Shown here: positions 53,992 through 63,727 of the stretch, in pieces
Layout: every line of letters starts with the position of its first letter
Numbering within the stretch: position 1 is the first letter of the stretch
Assembly: GCA_963718315.1 (NCBI GenBank)
Contig: CAVQZC010000013.1
Coordinates: 700,576 to 764,575 of the forward strand
Reading direction: 5' to 3'
Origin: CAVQZC01 sp963718315
Lineage (GTDB): Bacteria > Actinomycetota > Thermoleophilia > Gaiellales > JAICJC01
DNA: 64,000 nt
Position numbers and translations under genes: made by a program
Notes under the pieces: generated by a model
The model's input: the letters and a program-made list of their open reading frames with translations, nothing else
Told to the model about the DNA's origin: nothing
The model's database searches: none

Positions 53992-54080
53992 GGAGGGGTG
54001 GCAGAGTGGTTGAATGCGGCGGTCTCGAAAACCGTTACTGGGGGTTTCCTCAGTCGAGGGTTCGAATCCCTCCCCCTCCG
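53992..54080 (+). tRNA. tRNA-Ser (anticodon CGA)
   Basis: Acceptor GGAGGGG pairs with CCCCTCC (54073-54079), discriminator G 54080. Anticodon loop TCTCGAAAA region reads CGA; long variable arm and GGTTCGAATCC T-arm as in class II tRNAs. CCA not encoded. Confidence 0.95.
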
Positions 54081-54102
54081 CTCCCACCACCCCTGGTCGG
54101 GG

Positions 54103-54303
54103 TTACGGCTGCTTGTGGTGGGCGACCCAGAACGCTCGGGAGTGAGAGGCCCCGACGTGGTGCGCGTTCCAGTCGGCCAGACTACGCGACGCGGGCGGCC
54201 GAGTGTCAGACGGGGCGCGGTGCGAGCCCCCGGTGGCGATGGTCGCGGCAAGCGCCACGGCCGCAAAGACCGCGAGCGCTGCAAGGATGATGAACCGACG
54301 CAT
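54103..54303 (-). CDS. Small secreted protein of unknown function
   Basis: 66 residues from ATG 54303, preceded by AGGAGG at ideal spacing. A signal peptide or N-terminal anchor (MRRFIILAALAVFAAVALAA) is followed by a His/Arg/Ser-rich mature part (ADWNAHHVGASHSRAFWVAH). No family recognised. Confidence 0.6.
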   Translation of the reverse strand: MRRFIILAALAVFAAVALAATIATGGSHRAPSDTRPPASRSLADWNAHHVGASHSRAFWVAHHKQP

Positions 54304-54382
54304 GATGTCCTCCTGGTTGGTCGGATATGACCCAGGACGGACGCCCGCCGAATTTCCTTCCTTCCACCATTCCGACGTGTCG

Positions 54383-54541
54383 TCAGCGGCGCCGCAACAG
54401 CTGCACCGGGTCGCCGTCCGGGTCTTCCACCCAGGCAACACGGAACGTGTCCAGGAAGTCCCGCGGTGCGCTGACCACGGCCGCTCCTCTGGCGGTCAGC
54501 CGAGCGAAGTCGCCGTCGGAAGCGCTGAGCGCACAGACGTT
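54383..54541 (-). pseudogene. Glyoxalase/VOC C-terminal remnant
   Basis: About 52 codons of the last half of a VOC-type domain: DGDFARLTARGAAVVSAPRD then RVAWVEDPDGDPVQLLRRR, matching the usual ARGxxVVxxP...VAWVxDPDGNPVEL ending. The first half is missing; the sequence upstream is occupied by the stop of the next gene. Probably a decayed gene fragment. Confidence 0.55.
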
Positions 54542-54950
54542 ACGCCGTGCGGGCCATGCTCGCGCAGTTGTGCTGCGTGGCGTAGGCGATCCACGGAGCC
54601 GACCCGCTGAAACCGAGAACGCACCAGCTCTGGTCGGAGCCCGGCTCGCCGGAGGGCGGCGTGCCGTGGAGATCCGCATTGCAGTCGTAGAGCAGTGGCG
54701 TCTCGTCCTGGTGCAGCCCGGCTACCTGGACGACGGCGGGCAGCTTCGCCGGGTCGAGGTGATTCGTCTCGCAGGAGACCTGGTCGACCGCCACGCCGCG
54801 CCGGGCCAGCTCTGACTTCACGGTCGCGATCGCCTGCGCGTCAGGCGTCTGCTTCTGGTGGCGTTGGTGCTGGTAGATGATCCCCAGCACGACCAGGATG
54901 GCCGCGGCGATGCCGACCCGGACGAGCGTCTCTCGCCGGATCCGGTGCAT
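54540..54950 (-). CDS. Single-TM extracytoplasmic protein of unknown function
   Basis: 136 residues. One N-terminal TM (VRVGIAAAILVVLGIIYQH), then a Cys-containing outer domain (VSCETNHLDPAKLPAVVQVA, DETPLLYDCNADLHG, SWCVLGF, HNCASMA), so two disulfides are possible. No family recognised. ATG 54950 is immediately adjacent to the stop of the upstream membrane protein gene, so they are co-transcribed. Confidence 0.6.
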   Translation of the reverse strand: MHRIRRETLVRVGIAAAILVVLGIIYQHQRHQKQTPDAQAIATVKSELARRGVAVDQVSCETNHLDPAKLPAVVQVAGLHQDETPLLYDCNADLHGTPPSGEPGSDQSWCVLGFSGSAPWIAYATQHNCASMARTA

Positions 54951-55463
54951 CTACGACTCGTCCTGCGTCTCGGGCTCCTGCATGCTGCCCCAGTATCCGC
55001 GCTCGGCCTGCTCGTGCTGCAACTCGGTGCCCTCGCGGTCGATGGCGTCGATCTCGCTCCAGCTCTTTGGCCGCTGCCGGAACTGGGCGCCGGCGGTCGC
55101 CGCCCCGCTGACCATCCACGAGATGAGCACGACGCTGGCGACGGTGGACACGATCCACGTCGACCCCCCGTTCCCCATCAGGCGAGAGGTGACGACGCCG
55201 ACCATCGCGCCCGAGAAGCCGGCCAGCACCGCGGTGCCCAGCCCGACCATCCTGCTCGACAGCGAGGGCATCAGGTAGTAGAGCGCCGCACCGGCCGTGA
55301 CCCCGGCGATCGCCGCCGGCATGAAGTGGCTGACGAACGGGGACGCGGAGGCAAGGAACAGCCCGTCGACCGCTCCGGCCGCAAATCCGCCGCCCACGCA
55401 CGCGATGACGACGGTGACCCACACCGGCAGCGTGCCGCCTGTCGATCCGTAGCCTGACCACAT
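54951..55463 (-). CDS. Four-TM membrane protein of unknown function
   Basis: 170 residues. Four hydrophobic Gly/Ala-rich segments (about 12-38, 46-66, 70-92, 102-124) and a hydrophilic C-terminal tail (WSEIDAIDREGTELQHEQAE). No family recognised. Forms a two-gene unit with the adjacent 136-residue protein. Confidence 0.6.
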   Translation of the reverse strand: MWSGYGSTGGTLPVWVTVVIACVGGGFAAGAVDGLFLASASPFVSHFMPAAIAGVTAGAALYYLMPSLSSRMVGLGTAVLAGFSGAMVGVVTSRLMGNGGSTWIVSTVASVVLISWMVSGAATAGAQFRQRPKSWSEIDAIDREGTELQHEQAERGYWGSMQEPETQDES

Positions 55464-55514
55464 GCCTGCTGCATCGGCATCGGCCCGGAGTCGCTTGACC
55501 GGGAAGCGGATGCC

Positions 55515-57056
55515 TCAGGCCTCGAGCGCGAGCCGCTCGTCGCAGACGTCGATCAGCAGCGGATCGTGGGTTGCGGCGACCACGCAGATGCCGTGCTCGG
55601 CGGCGGCGTCGGCCAGCAGCCTTCCCACGACGCCGGCGTTGACCTGGTCGAGGCGCGATGTCGGCTCATCGACCAGCATCACCTGCGGCTGGGCGGACAG
55701 CGCCCGGGCGATCGCCACCCGCTGGCGCTCCCCGCCGGACAGGTGCGTGACCCGGTGGTCGAGCCGCTGCTCGAGCCCAACCCGGATCAGCCATGTGCGC
55801 GCCGCCTCGTCGGCCTCGGCCGGCGCCACGCCGCGCACCGACAGGCCGAGGGCAACGTTCTCGACGGCGGTCAGCATCGCCACCAGGTCCGGCTCCTGGG
55901 CGACGCAGGCCACGTGCTCCCGCCGGAAGTCGGCCAGCGCGGTGCGGTCACGCCCTGCCAGCTGCTCGCCGAGGACGCGGACGTCACCGGCATCGGGCAG
56001 CTCGAGGCCGGCCAGCAGACGCAGCACGGTGGTCTTGCCCGACCCCGAGCGGCCGACCACCGCGCTCAGCCGACCGGCCGGGAAGGCGTGGTTCAGGCCG
56101 TCAAGTACCTGGCGGCGGAGGCGGCCCGCGCCGTAGCTCTTGGCGATCCCCTGGAGCTGGGCAGCAGGGCCGGCAGCCGGATCGGCCAACGCCGCCCGGG
56201 TCGCCGGCGCCGGCGCAGCGGCCGCCGCCGCCTCGCCGAACCGCCGCAGAACAACGTCGCCCTGGTGCAGGCTGGCCTGGGCACGGCCGCCGATCCCGGC
56301 CTCGGCCAGCAGGTGCTCGGGGACGCGCAGCCAGCCGCCGCGGCCGACCACGATGGCGGCCTGGCCGTTCTGCGTCTCGTCGCTCAGCCGGCCGTCGCGG
56401 ATCTGCACCGTGCGGTCGGCGATCGCCGTCGCCGCCGGGTCGTGCGTCACCATGACCACTGCGCTGCCGTGCTCGCGGGCGAGCTCGCCGATCAGCTGGT
56501 AGACCGCCGTGGCGCTTACCGTGTCGAGCTCGCCGCCCGGCTCGTCGGCGAGCAGCAGGTCGGGGCGGTGAGCCAGGGCGGCGCAGACGGCGACGCGCTG
56601 CTGCTCACCGCCCGACAGCTCCGACGGCCGCGCGTCACCGGCGCCTGGGAGCCCGACGCGGCTGAGCAGGTCGGCCGCCCGCTCGGCGCGGGCCTTCGAC
56701 GGCGTCCCCAGCAGCGCCAGGCCCTGGGACACGATCTGGCCGCAGCGCAGGTCGGGCGGCAGCGCCCGTCCGTAGTGCTGGTCGACCAGCCCCAGGCGCC
56801 GGGAGCGGAAGCGCGCACCGCGACCGTGGCGGAGTGCTGCCACATCCTGTCCGAGCACGCGTACCGTGCCGGCCGACGGCGTCTCCAGCGCGGCCAGGAT
56901 CCGCAGGAGGGTGCTCTTCCCGGAGCCGGACGGCCCGATCACGGCCACCACCTCGCCGGGTCCGACCTGGAGGTTCAGGCCCTGGAGCGCCGCGGCGTCG
57001 CCCTCGGCGCTGCGATGGATGCGGAACACCTCGCGGGCGTCGACGGCGTGGTTCAC
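55515..57056 (-). CDS. ABC transporter ATPase with two fused nucleotide-binding domains
   Basis: 513 residues. NBD1: GPSGSGKSTLLR, LSGGEQQRVAVCAAL, LLLADEPGGELD, VTHD. Linker of about 70 Ala/Pro-rich residues. NBD2: GRSGSGKTTVLRLL, LSGGERQRVAIARAL, VMLVDEPTSRLD, ATHD. Both domains are LolD/MacB-like, as used with FtsX permeases. NBD1 has DEPGGELD in the D-loop region. GTG 57056 overlaps the permease stop (GTGA). Fusion of both ATPases in one chain suggests an obligate 2-NBD unit for the single large permease. Confidence 0.9.
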   Translation of the reverse strand: MNHAVDAREVFRIHRSAEGDAAALQGLNLQVGPGEVVAVIGPSGSGKSTLLRILAALETPSAGTVRVLGQDVAALRHGRGARFRSRRLGLVDQHYGRALPPDLRCGQIVSQGLALLGTPSKARAERAADLLSRVGLPGAGDARPSELSGGEQQRVAVCAALAHRPDLLLADEPGGELDTVSATAVYQLIGELAREHGSAVVMVTHDPAATAIADRTVQIRDGRLSDETQNGQAAIVVGRGGWLRVPEHLLAEAGIGGRAQASLHQGDVVLRRFGEAAAAAAPAPATRAALADPAAGPAAQLQGIAKSYGAGRLRRQVLDGLNHAFPAGRLSAVVGRSGSGKTTVLRLLAGLELPDAGDVRVLGEQLAGRDRTALADFRREHVACVAQEPDLVAMLTAVENVALGLSVRGVAPAEADEAARTWLIRVGLEQRLDHRVTHLSGGERQRVAIARALSAQPQVMLVDEPTSRLDQVNAGVVGRLLADAAAEHGICVVAATHDPLLIDVCDERLALEA

Positions 57057-60000
57057 GGCGCCAGCCCCGTTGCCCGCCGAGGCACCGGCTCTCGGAACGC
57101 GGCGGCGCTGGCCAGCCAGACGGCCAGCTCGGCGACCAGCACGAACCCGACCGCGGCGACCAGCAACAGCAGCCACGGGGTCTCGACCAGCAGCGGCGGC
57201 CGCGGAGTGCCACCGCCGGCGCCGAGCACTACCACGGCGGTCGTCGCCCACGACAGCAGGATCCCCAGCGGGATGCCGCCGATCAGCCCGGCGCCGACCA
57301 GGACCAGCGCGCGCACCCGCAGCTGGCCGCGGAGGCCGTCGGGGGTGACGCCCTGGGTCTCGAGGTCGAACAGGTCGGCGCGCTCGTCGCGGAGGCTGGC
57401 AAGGCAGCCGAGCAGGACGCCCAGCAGCGCCAGCACGCCGGCCACCCCCGCCGCGGCGACCAGCGTGACGGTGATGCCGCGGCTGAGCGGGTTGGCGTGG
57501 AGGTCCGACTGCACAGCCGTGCGGGAGGCGACATCGAGGCCCTGGTAGGGCGCGCGCGACAACGCTGCCGCCGCCGAGCGCCCCGCGTCGGGCGTGCCGC
57601 CGATCCACACTTCCAGCGGCTGGCCGACCCCGGGCGCATCCCCGTTCAGCGCCGTCTGCAGCGCCGCCTCGTCGGCGACCGCGAAGCTGCCCGGCAGCGT
57701 CGGGAAGCGGCGGGCAACGGCCGCCACCCGCCCCTCCAGGGTGACCTCTCCGTCGACCACCAGCTCGACCTTGCCGCTGGGCCCCACGGCCGCAGCGATG
57801 TCGGGCGACACGAGCAGCGGAACCTGCCGGCCATCGGTGGGCTCCCTCGGCCGCACCAGAGCCGTGCCGTGGCCGAGGATGTAGCCGATGCGCACGCCGG
57901 TGCCACGAGGCGTGGCCCGTAGCCCGCCGCGGCCGATCCAGGAGCCGAGCGGGCCCAGCGACGTGCCGTCCGCCTGCAGGTTGTCGATCGTCGCCGTGCC
58001 GCTGTCGCCGCCGCTGGTGCCGCCCTCGGCGCTCTGGTGGGCCGACGATTGGGCCTGGGCGAAGGTCGGCACCAGCTCCAGTCCGACCAGCCGGCCACCC
58101 TGTGCCTGCGCGGGCAACGCGGCCTGGAGCTTCGTCGGCTTCCTGGTCGGGCTTCCCAGTCGCACGACCACCGGCGGGCCATCGCCCTTCTGCACCACCG
58201 CCTCGACCACGAACACGCCGCCCCTGGCTGACGCCGTGACGCCGATCGTCCGCGCGCCCACCGGCAGCAACGGCCCCTGCTCGCCGCCGTCGAGGGAGCC
58301 CCCGCGCAGCCGCCTGGCGATGGTGGAGATGGAGGTGCTCGAGTCGTCGCCGCGCCAGCCGGCCAGCCGCGGCAGCACGGCCGGCGAGACGCCCAGCACC
58401 TCGATCGGCGTCGGCCGCAAGCCGATCACGGGGCTCGAGGCCGCCCGCCGAAGCACCGGAGTCGCGTAGCCGCCGGAGCCGGCCAGCCGGCTGTATGCGG
58501 TCATCGGCGCGGCCTCCAGCGGCTGCACCAGGCTCGGCCCGGACGTCACCGTGAGATCGCCTGGCACCTTGTAGGCCGCCTGGTCGTGCTCGCCGGTCGA
58601 GAGCGTTGCCGCGTAGGACAGCGCGAAGACGGCCAGGCCGATGGCGACCACCAGGTAGGCCACCGCCAGCGGTGCCCGACCCTCGCCGCGTGACAACCAG
58701 AGCGCTGCCAGCCGGAACCGCAACGGGCCGTTGCGCACTCCCCGCTCGACCAGGCGCATGAAGGGGCCGACCAGGCTGATGGCGAGGGCGCCGGCAGCCA
58801 GGCAGATCAGCGGGATCAGGAGCGGCAGCAGCGGGTCGCCGTTGGTCAGGTCGGCGCTGTCGGCGCGGCCGCGGACGGCGGCGAAGACGACGGCGGCGAT
58901 GGCCAGGACGGCGACCAGGTCGGACAGACGCACCGCCCCCAGTGACACCGAGCGGGGGTCGAAGCGCTCCGCGATCAGGAGGGCAGCGAGGGCGACGAAG
59001 CAGCCGACCAGGAAGAGGGTCAGGCCGGAGGCGTCGAGCAGCGAGTGGCGCAGGATCGGGCCTGCCGGCAGGCCGGCGCGATCGGCGACGAGGGCAACGG
59101 CGGCGCAGCCGATCGCGTAGCCGATGATCGCCCCGCCGGCGGTGATCCACAGACCCTCGGCGATCAGGAACAGCCACCGCTGCCACCAGAGCGCACCGCG
59201 GCGGTCGAGCCGCGACCACTCGGCCCCGGCGTCGCGCCGAAGGCTGACCGCAGCCAGGAGGACGAACGCCAGCACCAGCGCGGCCGCGCCGCCGCCGATC
59301 AGCAGCAGCCGGTGCTCGGCCACGCGGGCGTGCTGCCGGGCGGCCAGCAGCGCAAGGTCGGGTCCGCTGACGTTGAAGTACGAGCCCGGGTAGGTGAGCG
59401 ACCCGGCGACGTGCGACTCGGTCGCCAGCAGCGAATCGATGCTCCAGATATGCGTCTGCGGAATCACGGCAGGCGCTGACCAGCCGTAGCTGCGGTAGAC
59501 GGAGCTGAACACCGGCAAGGCGGAGAGCTGCCGCGTCGAGTTGGAGAGCAGGAACGGCACCGGACGGCCGCCATGGGGCGGCGGAGGCGTCGCCCGTCCC
59601 GGCAACGGCAGCGGCGACACGACGTTCGCGACGCCCACCCGGACCAGCCGCAGGCCCGGCTCTGTGATCAGCTTCGGCGCCGCGACCGTCCCCACCTGGA
59701 GCACCTCGCAGCGCCGGGCCGTGCAGGTGCGGGGCAGCCGGCCGGAGACGAGGTGCAGGTACCGGCTCGGGCCGTCGACGGATGCCAGGTCGAACGGCTG
59801 CTGGTTGATGGTCAGCTCGGGGAAGATCAGGCTTCGCGTCTGCGGCGCGGAGGACATGCGGCGAAGGGCGGGTCGGGCGCGGGCGTCGATCGCCCGGTAG
59901 CCGCCGGCCGGCGGGGTGCTGTACCAGGACACCTGGAACTGGCGCTGCGAGATGCGGCAGCGCCTGCATCGCGTGGCGGGTCGCGAGCTCGGCGGTGATG

Positions 60001-60131
60001 GTGCCGCCGCCGATCACCGCCGCCAGCCAGGCCGCGGCGACGGCGATCCCCGCCATCGCCAGCAGCCCCCGGCCAGGGTGCCCGCGGAACCGCGCCCAGA
60101 CCAGCCGCAGCGGCGCACCGGCGCGGCGCAT
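57053..60131 (-). CDS. FtsX-type ABC permease (one frameshift near the N-terminus)
   Basis: About 1,025 residues. The N-terminus from ATG 60131 (MRRAGAPLRLVWARFRGHPG) has TM1 (GIAVAAAWLAAVIGGG). A one-base shift at about 59954-59962 interrupts it, and the rest is open from about 59950: an extracytoplasmic domain, an FtsX domain (about 280-470), a second outer domain and a C-terminal FtsX domain (ending VAAVGFVLVAELAVWLASAA). Two FtsX units in one chain match the two fused ATPase domains. Probably exports a lipoprotein, peptide or lipid; unknown. Overlaps the regulator gene stop by one base. Confidence 0.8.
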
Positions 60132-60700
60132 CAGGCCTGCCTCCGGCGCCGGTAGACGCGGGTCTTCGTGCGGTTGCCGCAGATCGACATCGCACACCAG
60201 GCGCCCGAGCGGTTGCGGGAGTGGTCGTAGAAGGCCCAGTGGCAGACGTCCCGGCGGCAGGCTTTCAGCCGCCGCCAGCTCCCGTCGAGCATCGACTCCG
60301 CGCAGATCGCGACCACCGTCCCCAGCGCGCCGTCCACCCCGCCGGCACTGGGCGCCAGCTCGGCATCGCCGCGCGCGGACACGTTGACGCTGAGCTGCGC
60401 CGCCCGCGCCGCATGGGCGAACACGCCGGCAGCCGCCTCGTCGTGCGGCTCGCCGTTGTTCTCGAGCAGCAGCCGGCGGACGGCCTCCCGCAGCTCGACC
60501 GCCCGGTTCAGATCCTCGTCGTGCACCACCTCATCGTCGCCGATCAGGCGCTGCTCGCGAAGGAAGGTGGCGAGCTGCGCGGGAGTCTCGATCCAGTCCT
60601 CCGGCGCTTCGAGGTTGATGGTGTTCACGAACGACTGCACCACTCGAAGTCTGCCGGGTGCGGGCTCGCGACCGCCGGGCTGCTGACCGGGGATCCACAT
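60131..60700 (-). CDS. CGNR zinc-finger transcriptional regulator
   Basis: 189 residues. N-terminal ABATE-like domain (RVVQSFVNTINLEAPEDWIE, ELREAVRRLLLENN) and a C-terminal CGNR motif: LKACRRDVCHWAFYDHSRNR and WCAMSICGNRTKTRVYRRR, with four metal-binding Cys. Actinobacterial CGNR proteins act as regulators of neighbouring genes. ATG 60700, with the palindrome ACTGTACAGT 10 bp upstream. Co-transcribed with the FtsX permease and double ATPase. Confidence 0.88.
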   Translation of the reverse strand: MWIPGQQPGGREPAPGRLRVVQSFVNTINLEAPEDWIETPAQLATFLREQRLIGDDEVVHDEDLNRAVELREAVRRLLLENNGEPHDEAAAGVFAHAARAAQLSVNVSARGDAELAPSAGGVDGALGTVVAICAESMLDGSWRRLKACRRDVCHWAFYDHSRNRSGAWCAMSICGNRTKTRVYRRRRQA

Positions 60701-60709
60701 GGCGACACC

Positions 60710-60719
60710 ACTGTACAGT
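60710..60719. promoter_or_regulatory. ACTGTACAGT palindrome upstream of the CGNR gene
   Basis: Ten-base perfect palindrome in the 132-bp divergent region between the CGNR gene and the DrrAB-like gene. The same core is found inside the 14-bp palindrome at 48366-48379. It overlaps a plausible -10 (TACAGT) for the CGNR gene. Confidence 0.4.
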
Positions 60720-60832
60720 TGACGCCGGTTTGTATCTAGAGCTGAGCAGCCTGCGAAACCGCCAAGCTGTAAACGGCGGTGTCTCAACGCGACGAACCGG
60801 CGAGAGCTTCGCCTCGACGTAGGCTACGGGTC

Positions 60833-62704
60833 ATGGGTGCTCCCGTAACGCCTGACTCGGTGTCACAGCCTGAATCCAGCGGATCGCAGAGCGACCGGCC
60901 GCCCGCAGTCCGCGTCGCGGGCGTGGTCAAGCAGTTCGGGTCGACGACGGCGCTGGCCGGCGTCGATCTGGAGGTCCCGGAGGGGATGGTCTTCGGCCTG
61001 CTCGGCCCGAACGGGGCGGGTAAGACGACGCTCGTCCGCATCCTGGCCACGCTGCTGGAGCCGGATGCGGGTCGGGCAGAGCTGCTCGGGCGCGACGTCG
61101 TCGCAGAGGCGGCGAGCGTGCGCGAGCTGCTGGCGCTGACCGGTCAGTTCGCGGCGGTCGACGAGCTCCTGACGGGCCGCGAGAACCTGGAGATGTTCGG
61201 GCGCCTGTTCCGCCTCTCTCGTGCCCAGGCCAGCAGCCGGGCCTCGGAGCTGCTCGAGCGCTTCGAGCTGGCCGACGCCGCTGACCGGACCGCGAAGACG
61301 TACTCGGGCGGGATGCGACGGCGACTCGACCTGGCGTCCAGCCTGCTCACGCAGCCGCGTGTGCTCTTCCTCGACGAGCCGACGACCGGTCTTGATCCTC
61401 GCAGTCGCAACGAGATCTGGGAGATCGTCCGCGACCTACGTCGCGATGGAACGACCATCCTGCTGACGACGCAGTACCTCGAAGAAGCGGACCAGCTCGC
61501 CGACGAGATCGCGGTGATCGACCACGGCCGGGTGATCGCGAAGGGCACGGGCAGCCAGCTCAAAGACCGGGTCGGCGGCCACATCCTCGAGGTGGAGCTG
61601 ACCGACGTTGGGCAGCGCCCCGAGGCAGAGGCTGCGCTGCTTCGTGTCGGCTGCGGCGCTCCGGAGCAGGACGGGCGGCCGAACCGGCTGACCCTGCCGG
61701 CGCCGCGCGAGGGCCTCGTCCTGGTCGAGGAGGCCGCCGCGGAGCTCCGCCGCGCCGGGATCGGCGTCAACGACATGGGCCTGCGCGGGCCGACGCTCGA
61801 CGACGTGTTCCTGCAGCTGACCGGCCAGGCGCCGAGCGAGAACGGCAACCCGCAGATCGCAGCAGCCGTACCCGCCGAGACGGTCGTGGGGCGTCGTCAC
61901 CCACGCTTGCGCCCGCACACACCGTCGCTGCGAGGCGCCGAGACGAGCGTCGTCGACAGCGCCGTCGTGACGATGCGGAACCTCCGCCACTTCTGGCGCC
62001 AGCCCGACCTGCTGGTCTTCTCGACGATCCAGCCGGTGATGTTCGTGATCCTCTTCGTCTACGTGTTCGGCGGTGCCGTCAGCCAGTCGCTGCCGCCGGG
62101 AGTCAGCTACGTCGACTACCTGCTGCCGGGGATCTTCGTCCAGTCGGTGACCTTCCGGGCATCCAACACGGCGGTCGGCCTCTCCGAGGACCTCCGGCGA
62201 GGCGTGATCGACCGCTTCCGCTCGATGCCGATGGCCCGCTCGGCGGTGCTGGTCGGGCGAACCACCGCGGACCTCGTCCGAAACATCATGATCATCGGCC
62301 TGATGATCGGCGTCGGCTACCTGGTCGGCTTCCGTTTCCAGGCCGGCGTCGTCTCGGCCCTCGCGTGCGTCGCCCTGGTCGCCGCCTTCGGGTTCGCTCT
62401 GAGCTGGATCTTCGCCTTCGTCTCGCTGGTCGTACGGGGCGCCGAGACCGCGCAGACGGCCGGGTTCGTGCTGCTGTTCCCGCTCGTCTTCGCCAGCTCG
62501 GTCTTCGTCCCGGTGTCGAGCATGCCGAGCTGGCTGCAGCCGATCGCCGAAGCCTCGCCGGTGACGCTGACCGCGAATGCGGCGCGCACCTTCGCGCTCA
62601 CCGGCGGCGTGCCGAGCTCGCTGGCAGGCTCGCTCGCCTGGATCGTGGGCATCGTGGCCGTGTTCGTGCCGCTGTCGGTCTGGCGCTACCGAAGGATGAG
62701 CTAG
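60833..62704 (+). CDS. ABC-2 type exporter, DrrA-DrrB fusion
   Basis: 623 residues. ATPase domain (about 25-330): GLLGPNGAGKTTLVRILATL, YSGGMRRRLDLASSL, VLFLDEPTTGLDPRSR, TTQYLEEADQLAD and a DrrA C-terminal domain (LRGPTLDDVFLQLTG). It is fused to an ABC-2 permease (about 370-623) with six TMs (LLVFSTIQPVMFVILFVYVF, DYLLPGIFVQSVTFR, FALSWIFAFVSLVVRGAETA). These systems are usually two proteins (daunorubicin-resistance type); the fusion gives half an exporter that should dimerise. ATG 60833 is 7 nt after TAGGCT, so possibly leaderless. Confidence 0.9.
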   Translation: MGAPVTPDSVSQPESSGSQSDRPPAVRVAGVVKQFGSTTALAGVDLEVPEGMVFGLLGPNGAGKTTLVRILATLLEPDAGRAELLGRDVVAEAASVRELLALTGQFAAVDELLTGRENLEMFGRLFRLSRAQASSRASELLERFELADAADRTAKTYSGGMRRRLDLASSLLTQPRVLFLDEPTTGLDPRSRNEIWEIVRDLRRDGTTILLTTQYLEEADQLADEIAVIDHGRVIAKGTGSQLKDRVGGHILEVELTDVGQRPEAEAALLRVGCGAPEQDGRPNRLTLPAPREGLVLVEEAAAELRRAGIGVNDMGLRGPTLDDVFLQLTGQAPSENGNPQIAAAVPAETVVGRRHPRLRPHTPSLRGAETSVVDSAVVTMRNLRHFWRQPDLLVFSTIQPVMFVILFVYVFGGAVSQSLPPGVSYVDYLLPGIFVQSVTFRASNTAVGLSEDLRRGVIDRFRSMPMARSAVLVGRTTADLVRNIMIIGLMIGVGYLVGFRFQAGVVSALACVALVAAFGFALSWIFAFVSLVVRGAETAQTAGFVLLFPLVFASSVFVPVSSMPSWLQPIAEASPVTLTANAARTFALTGGVPSSLAGSLAWIVGIVAVFVPLSVWRYRRMS

Positions 62705-62706
62705 AC

Positions 62707-63675
62707 GTGCGCCTGTATGCCGCGACCGGGGATGGGATCGTCCGTCTGGACGAGGTGGGCGAGGGATGGACGGTCGAGCGGTCTTTGCCGGAGAGCGGTG
62801 CGCAGTGCCTGGCCGTCGACCCGGCCGATCCCGACGTCGTGTACGCCGGTCTGCGTGAGGGCGGTGTGCGTCGCAGCGTCGACGGCGGTCGAAGCTGGAC
62901 AGACTGCGAGCTGCCCGAGCCGGCAGTGTTCTCGCTCGCCGTTGGCGCCGCCGGCGGGACGGTCTACGCCGGCACCGAGCCGAGCCGGCTGTTCCGAAGC
63001 GACGACCGAGGCGAGACGTGGAGCGAGCTGGAAGCGCTGCTCGAGCTGCCGTCGCGGTCGAGCTGGAGCTTCCCGCCGCGGCCCTGGACGTCACACGTGC
63101 GGTGGATCGCACCCAGCCCATACGACGCCGACCTGCTCCTGGTTGGGATCGAGCTCGGCGGCCTGATGCGCTCGGCCGACGGCGGCCAGAGCTGGGAGGA
63201 CCACCGTCCCGGCGCACAGCGCGACGTGCACTCGCTCGCCTGGCACCCGCAGGCAGCGGGGCGCGCGTACGAGGCGGGCGGAGGCGGCGCGGCTTCAGCA
63301 CCGACGCGGGCGAGACCTGGCAGCCCGCCGACGACGGCCGCGACCGCCACTACACCTGGTCGGTCGCGGTCGACTGCCGACTGCTGGTACGTCTCGGCGA
63401 GCACCGGCCCCTACGCGGCGCACGGCCGCCGCGACCCGCAGGCGCGCATCTACCGCCGGCGCCACGGCGAGCCGTGGCAGCCACTCGCGGGCGGCCTGCC
63501 CGAGCCGCTGCCGGCGATGCCCTACGCGCTGCTCGCAACCGAGGGGCGCCTGTTCGCCGGGCTCTCCGACGGTCAGCTCTGGGAGAGCCGCGACCAGGGC
63601 GACAGCTGGTCACCGCTGCGACTCAACGGAGACGCGCCGGAGGCGCTGGTCGCCCTCGGCTGCGCGGCGGACTGA
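62707..63675 (+). CDS. BNR/Asp-box repeat (sialidase-like beta-propeller) protein, two compensating frameshifts
   Basis: About 320 residues from GTG 62707, 2 bp after the exporter gene. Repeated Asp-box motifs: SVDGGRSWTD, SDDRGETWSE, SADGGQSWED, SRDQGDSWSP and a hidden fifth, STDAGETWQP, that lies out of frame between about 63287 and 63370. One missing base at the first point and one extra at the second restore the frame, so the whole remains open without a stop. Like exo-alpha-sialidase/WD40-type YCF48 propellers; no catalytic Arg triad is evident. No signal peptide. Function unknown. Confidence 0.75.
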   Translation: MRLYAATGDGIVRLDEVGEGWTVERSLPESGAQCLAVDPADPDVVYAGLREGGVRRSVDGGRSWTDCELPEPAVFSLAVGAAGGTVYAGTEPSRLFRSDDRGETWSELEALLELPSRSSWSFPPRPWTSHVRWIAPSPYDADLLLVGIELGGLMRSADGGQSWEDHRPGAQRDVHSLAWHPQAAGRAYEAGGGGAASAPTRARPGSPPTTAATATTPGRSRSTADCWYVSASTGPYAAHGRRDPQARIYRRRHGEPWQPLAGGLPEPLPAMPYALLATEGRLFAGLSDGQLWESRDQGDSWSPLRLNGDAPEALVALGCAAD

Positions 63676-63727
63676 CGGCGAATCGTCGGCGAGGCAGGCC
63701 CGATACCCAGTACACTCCAACCCTCAC

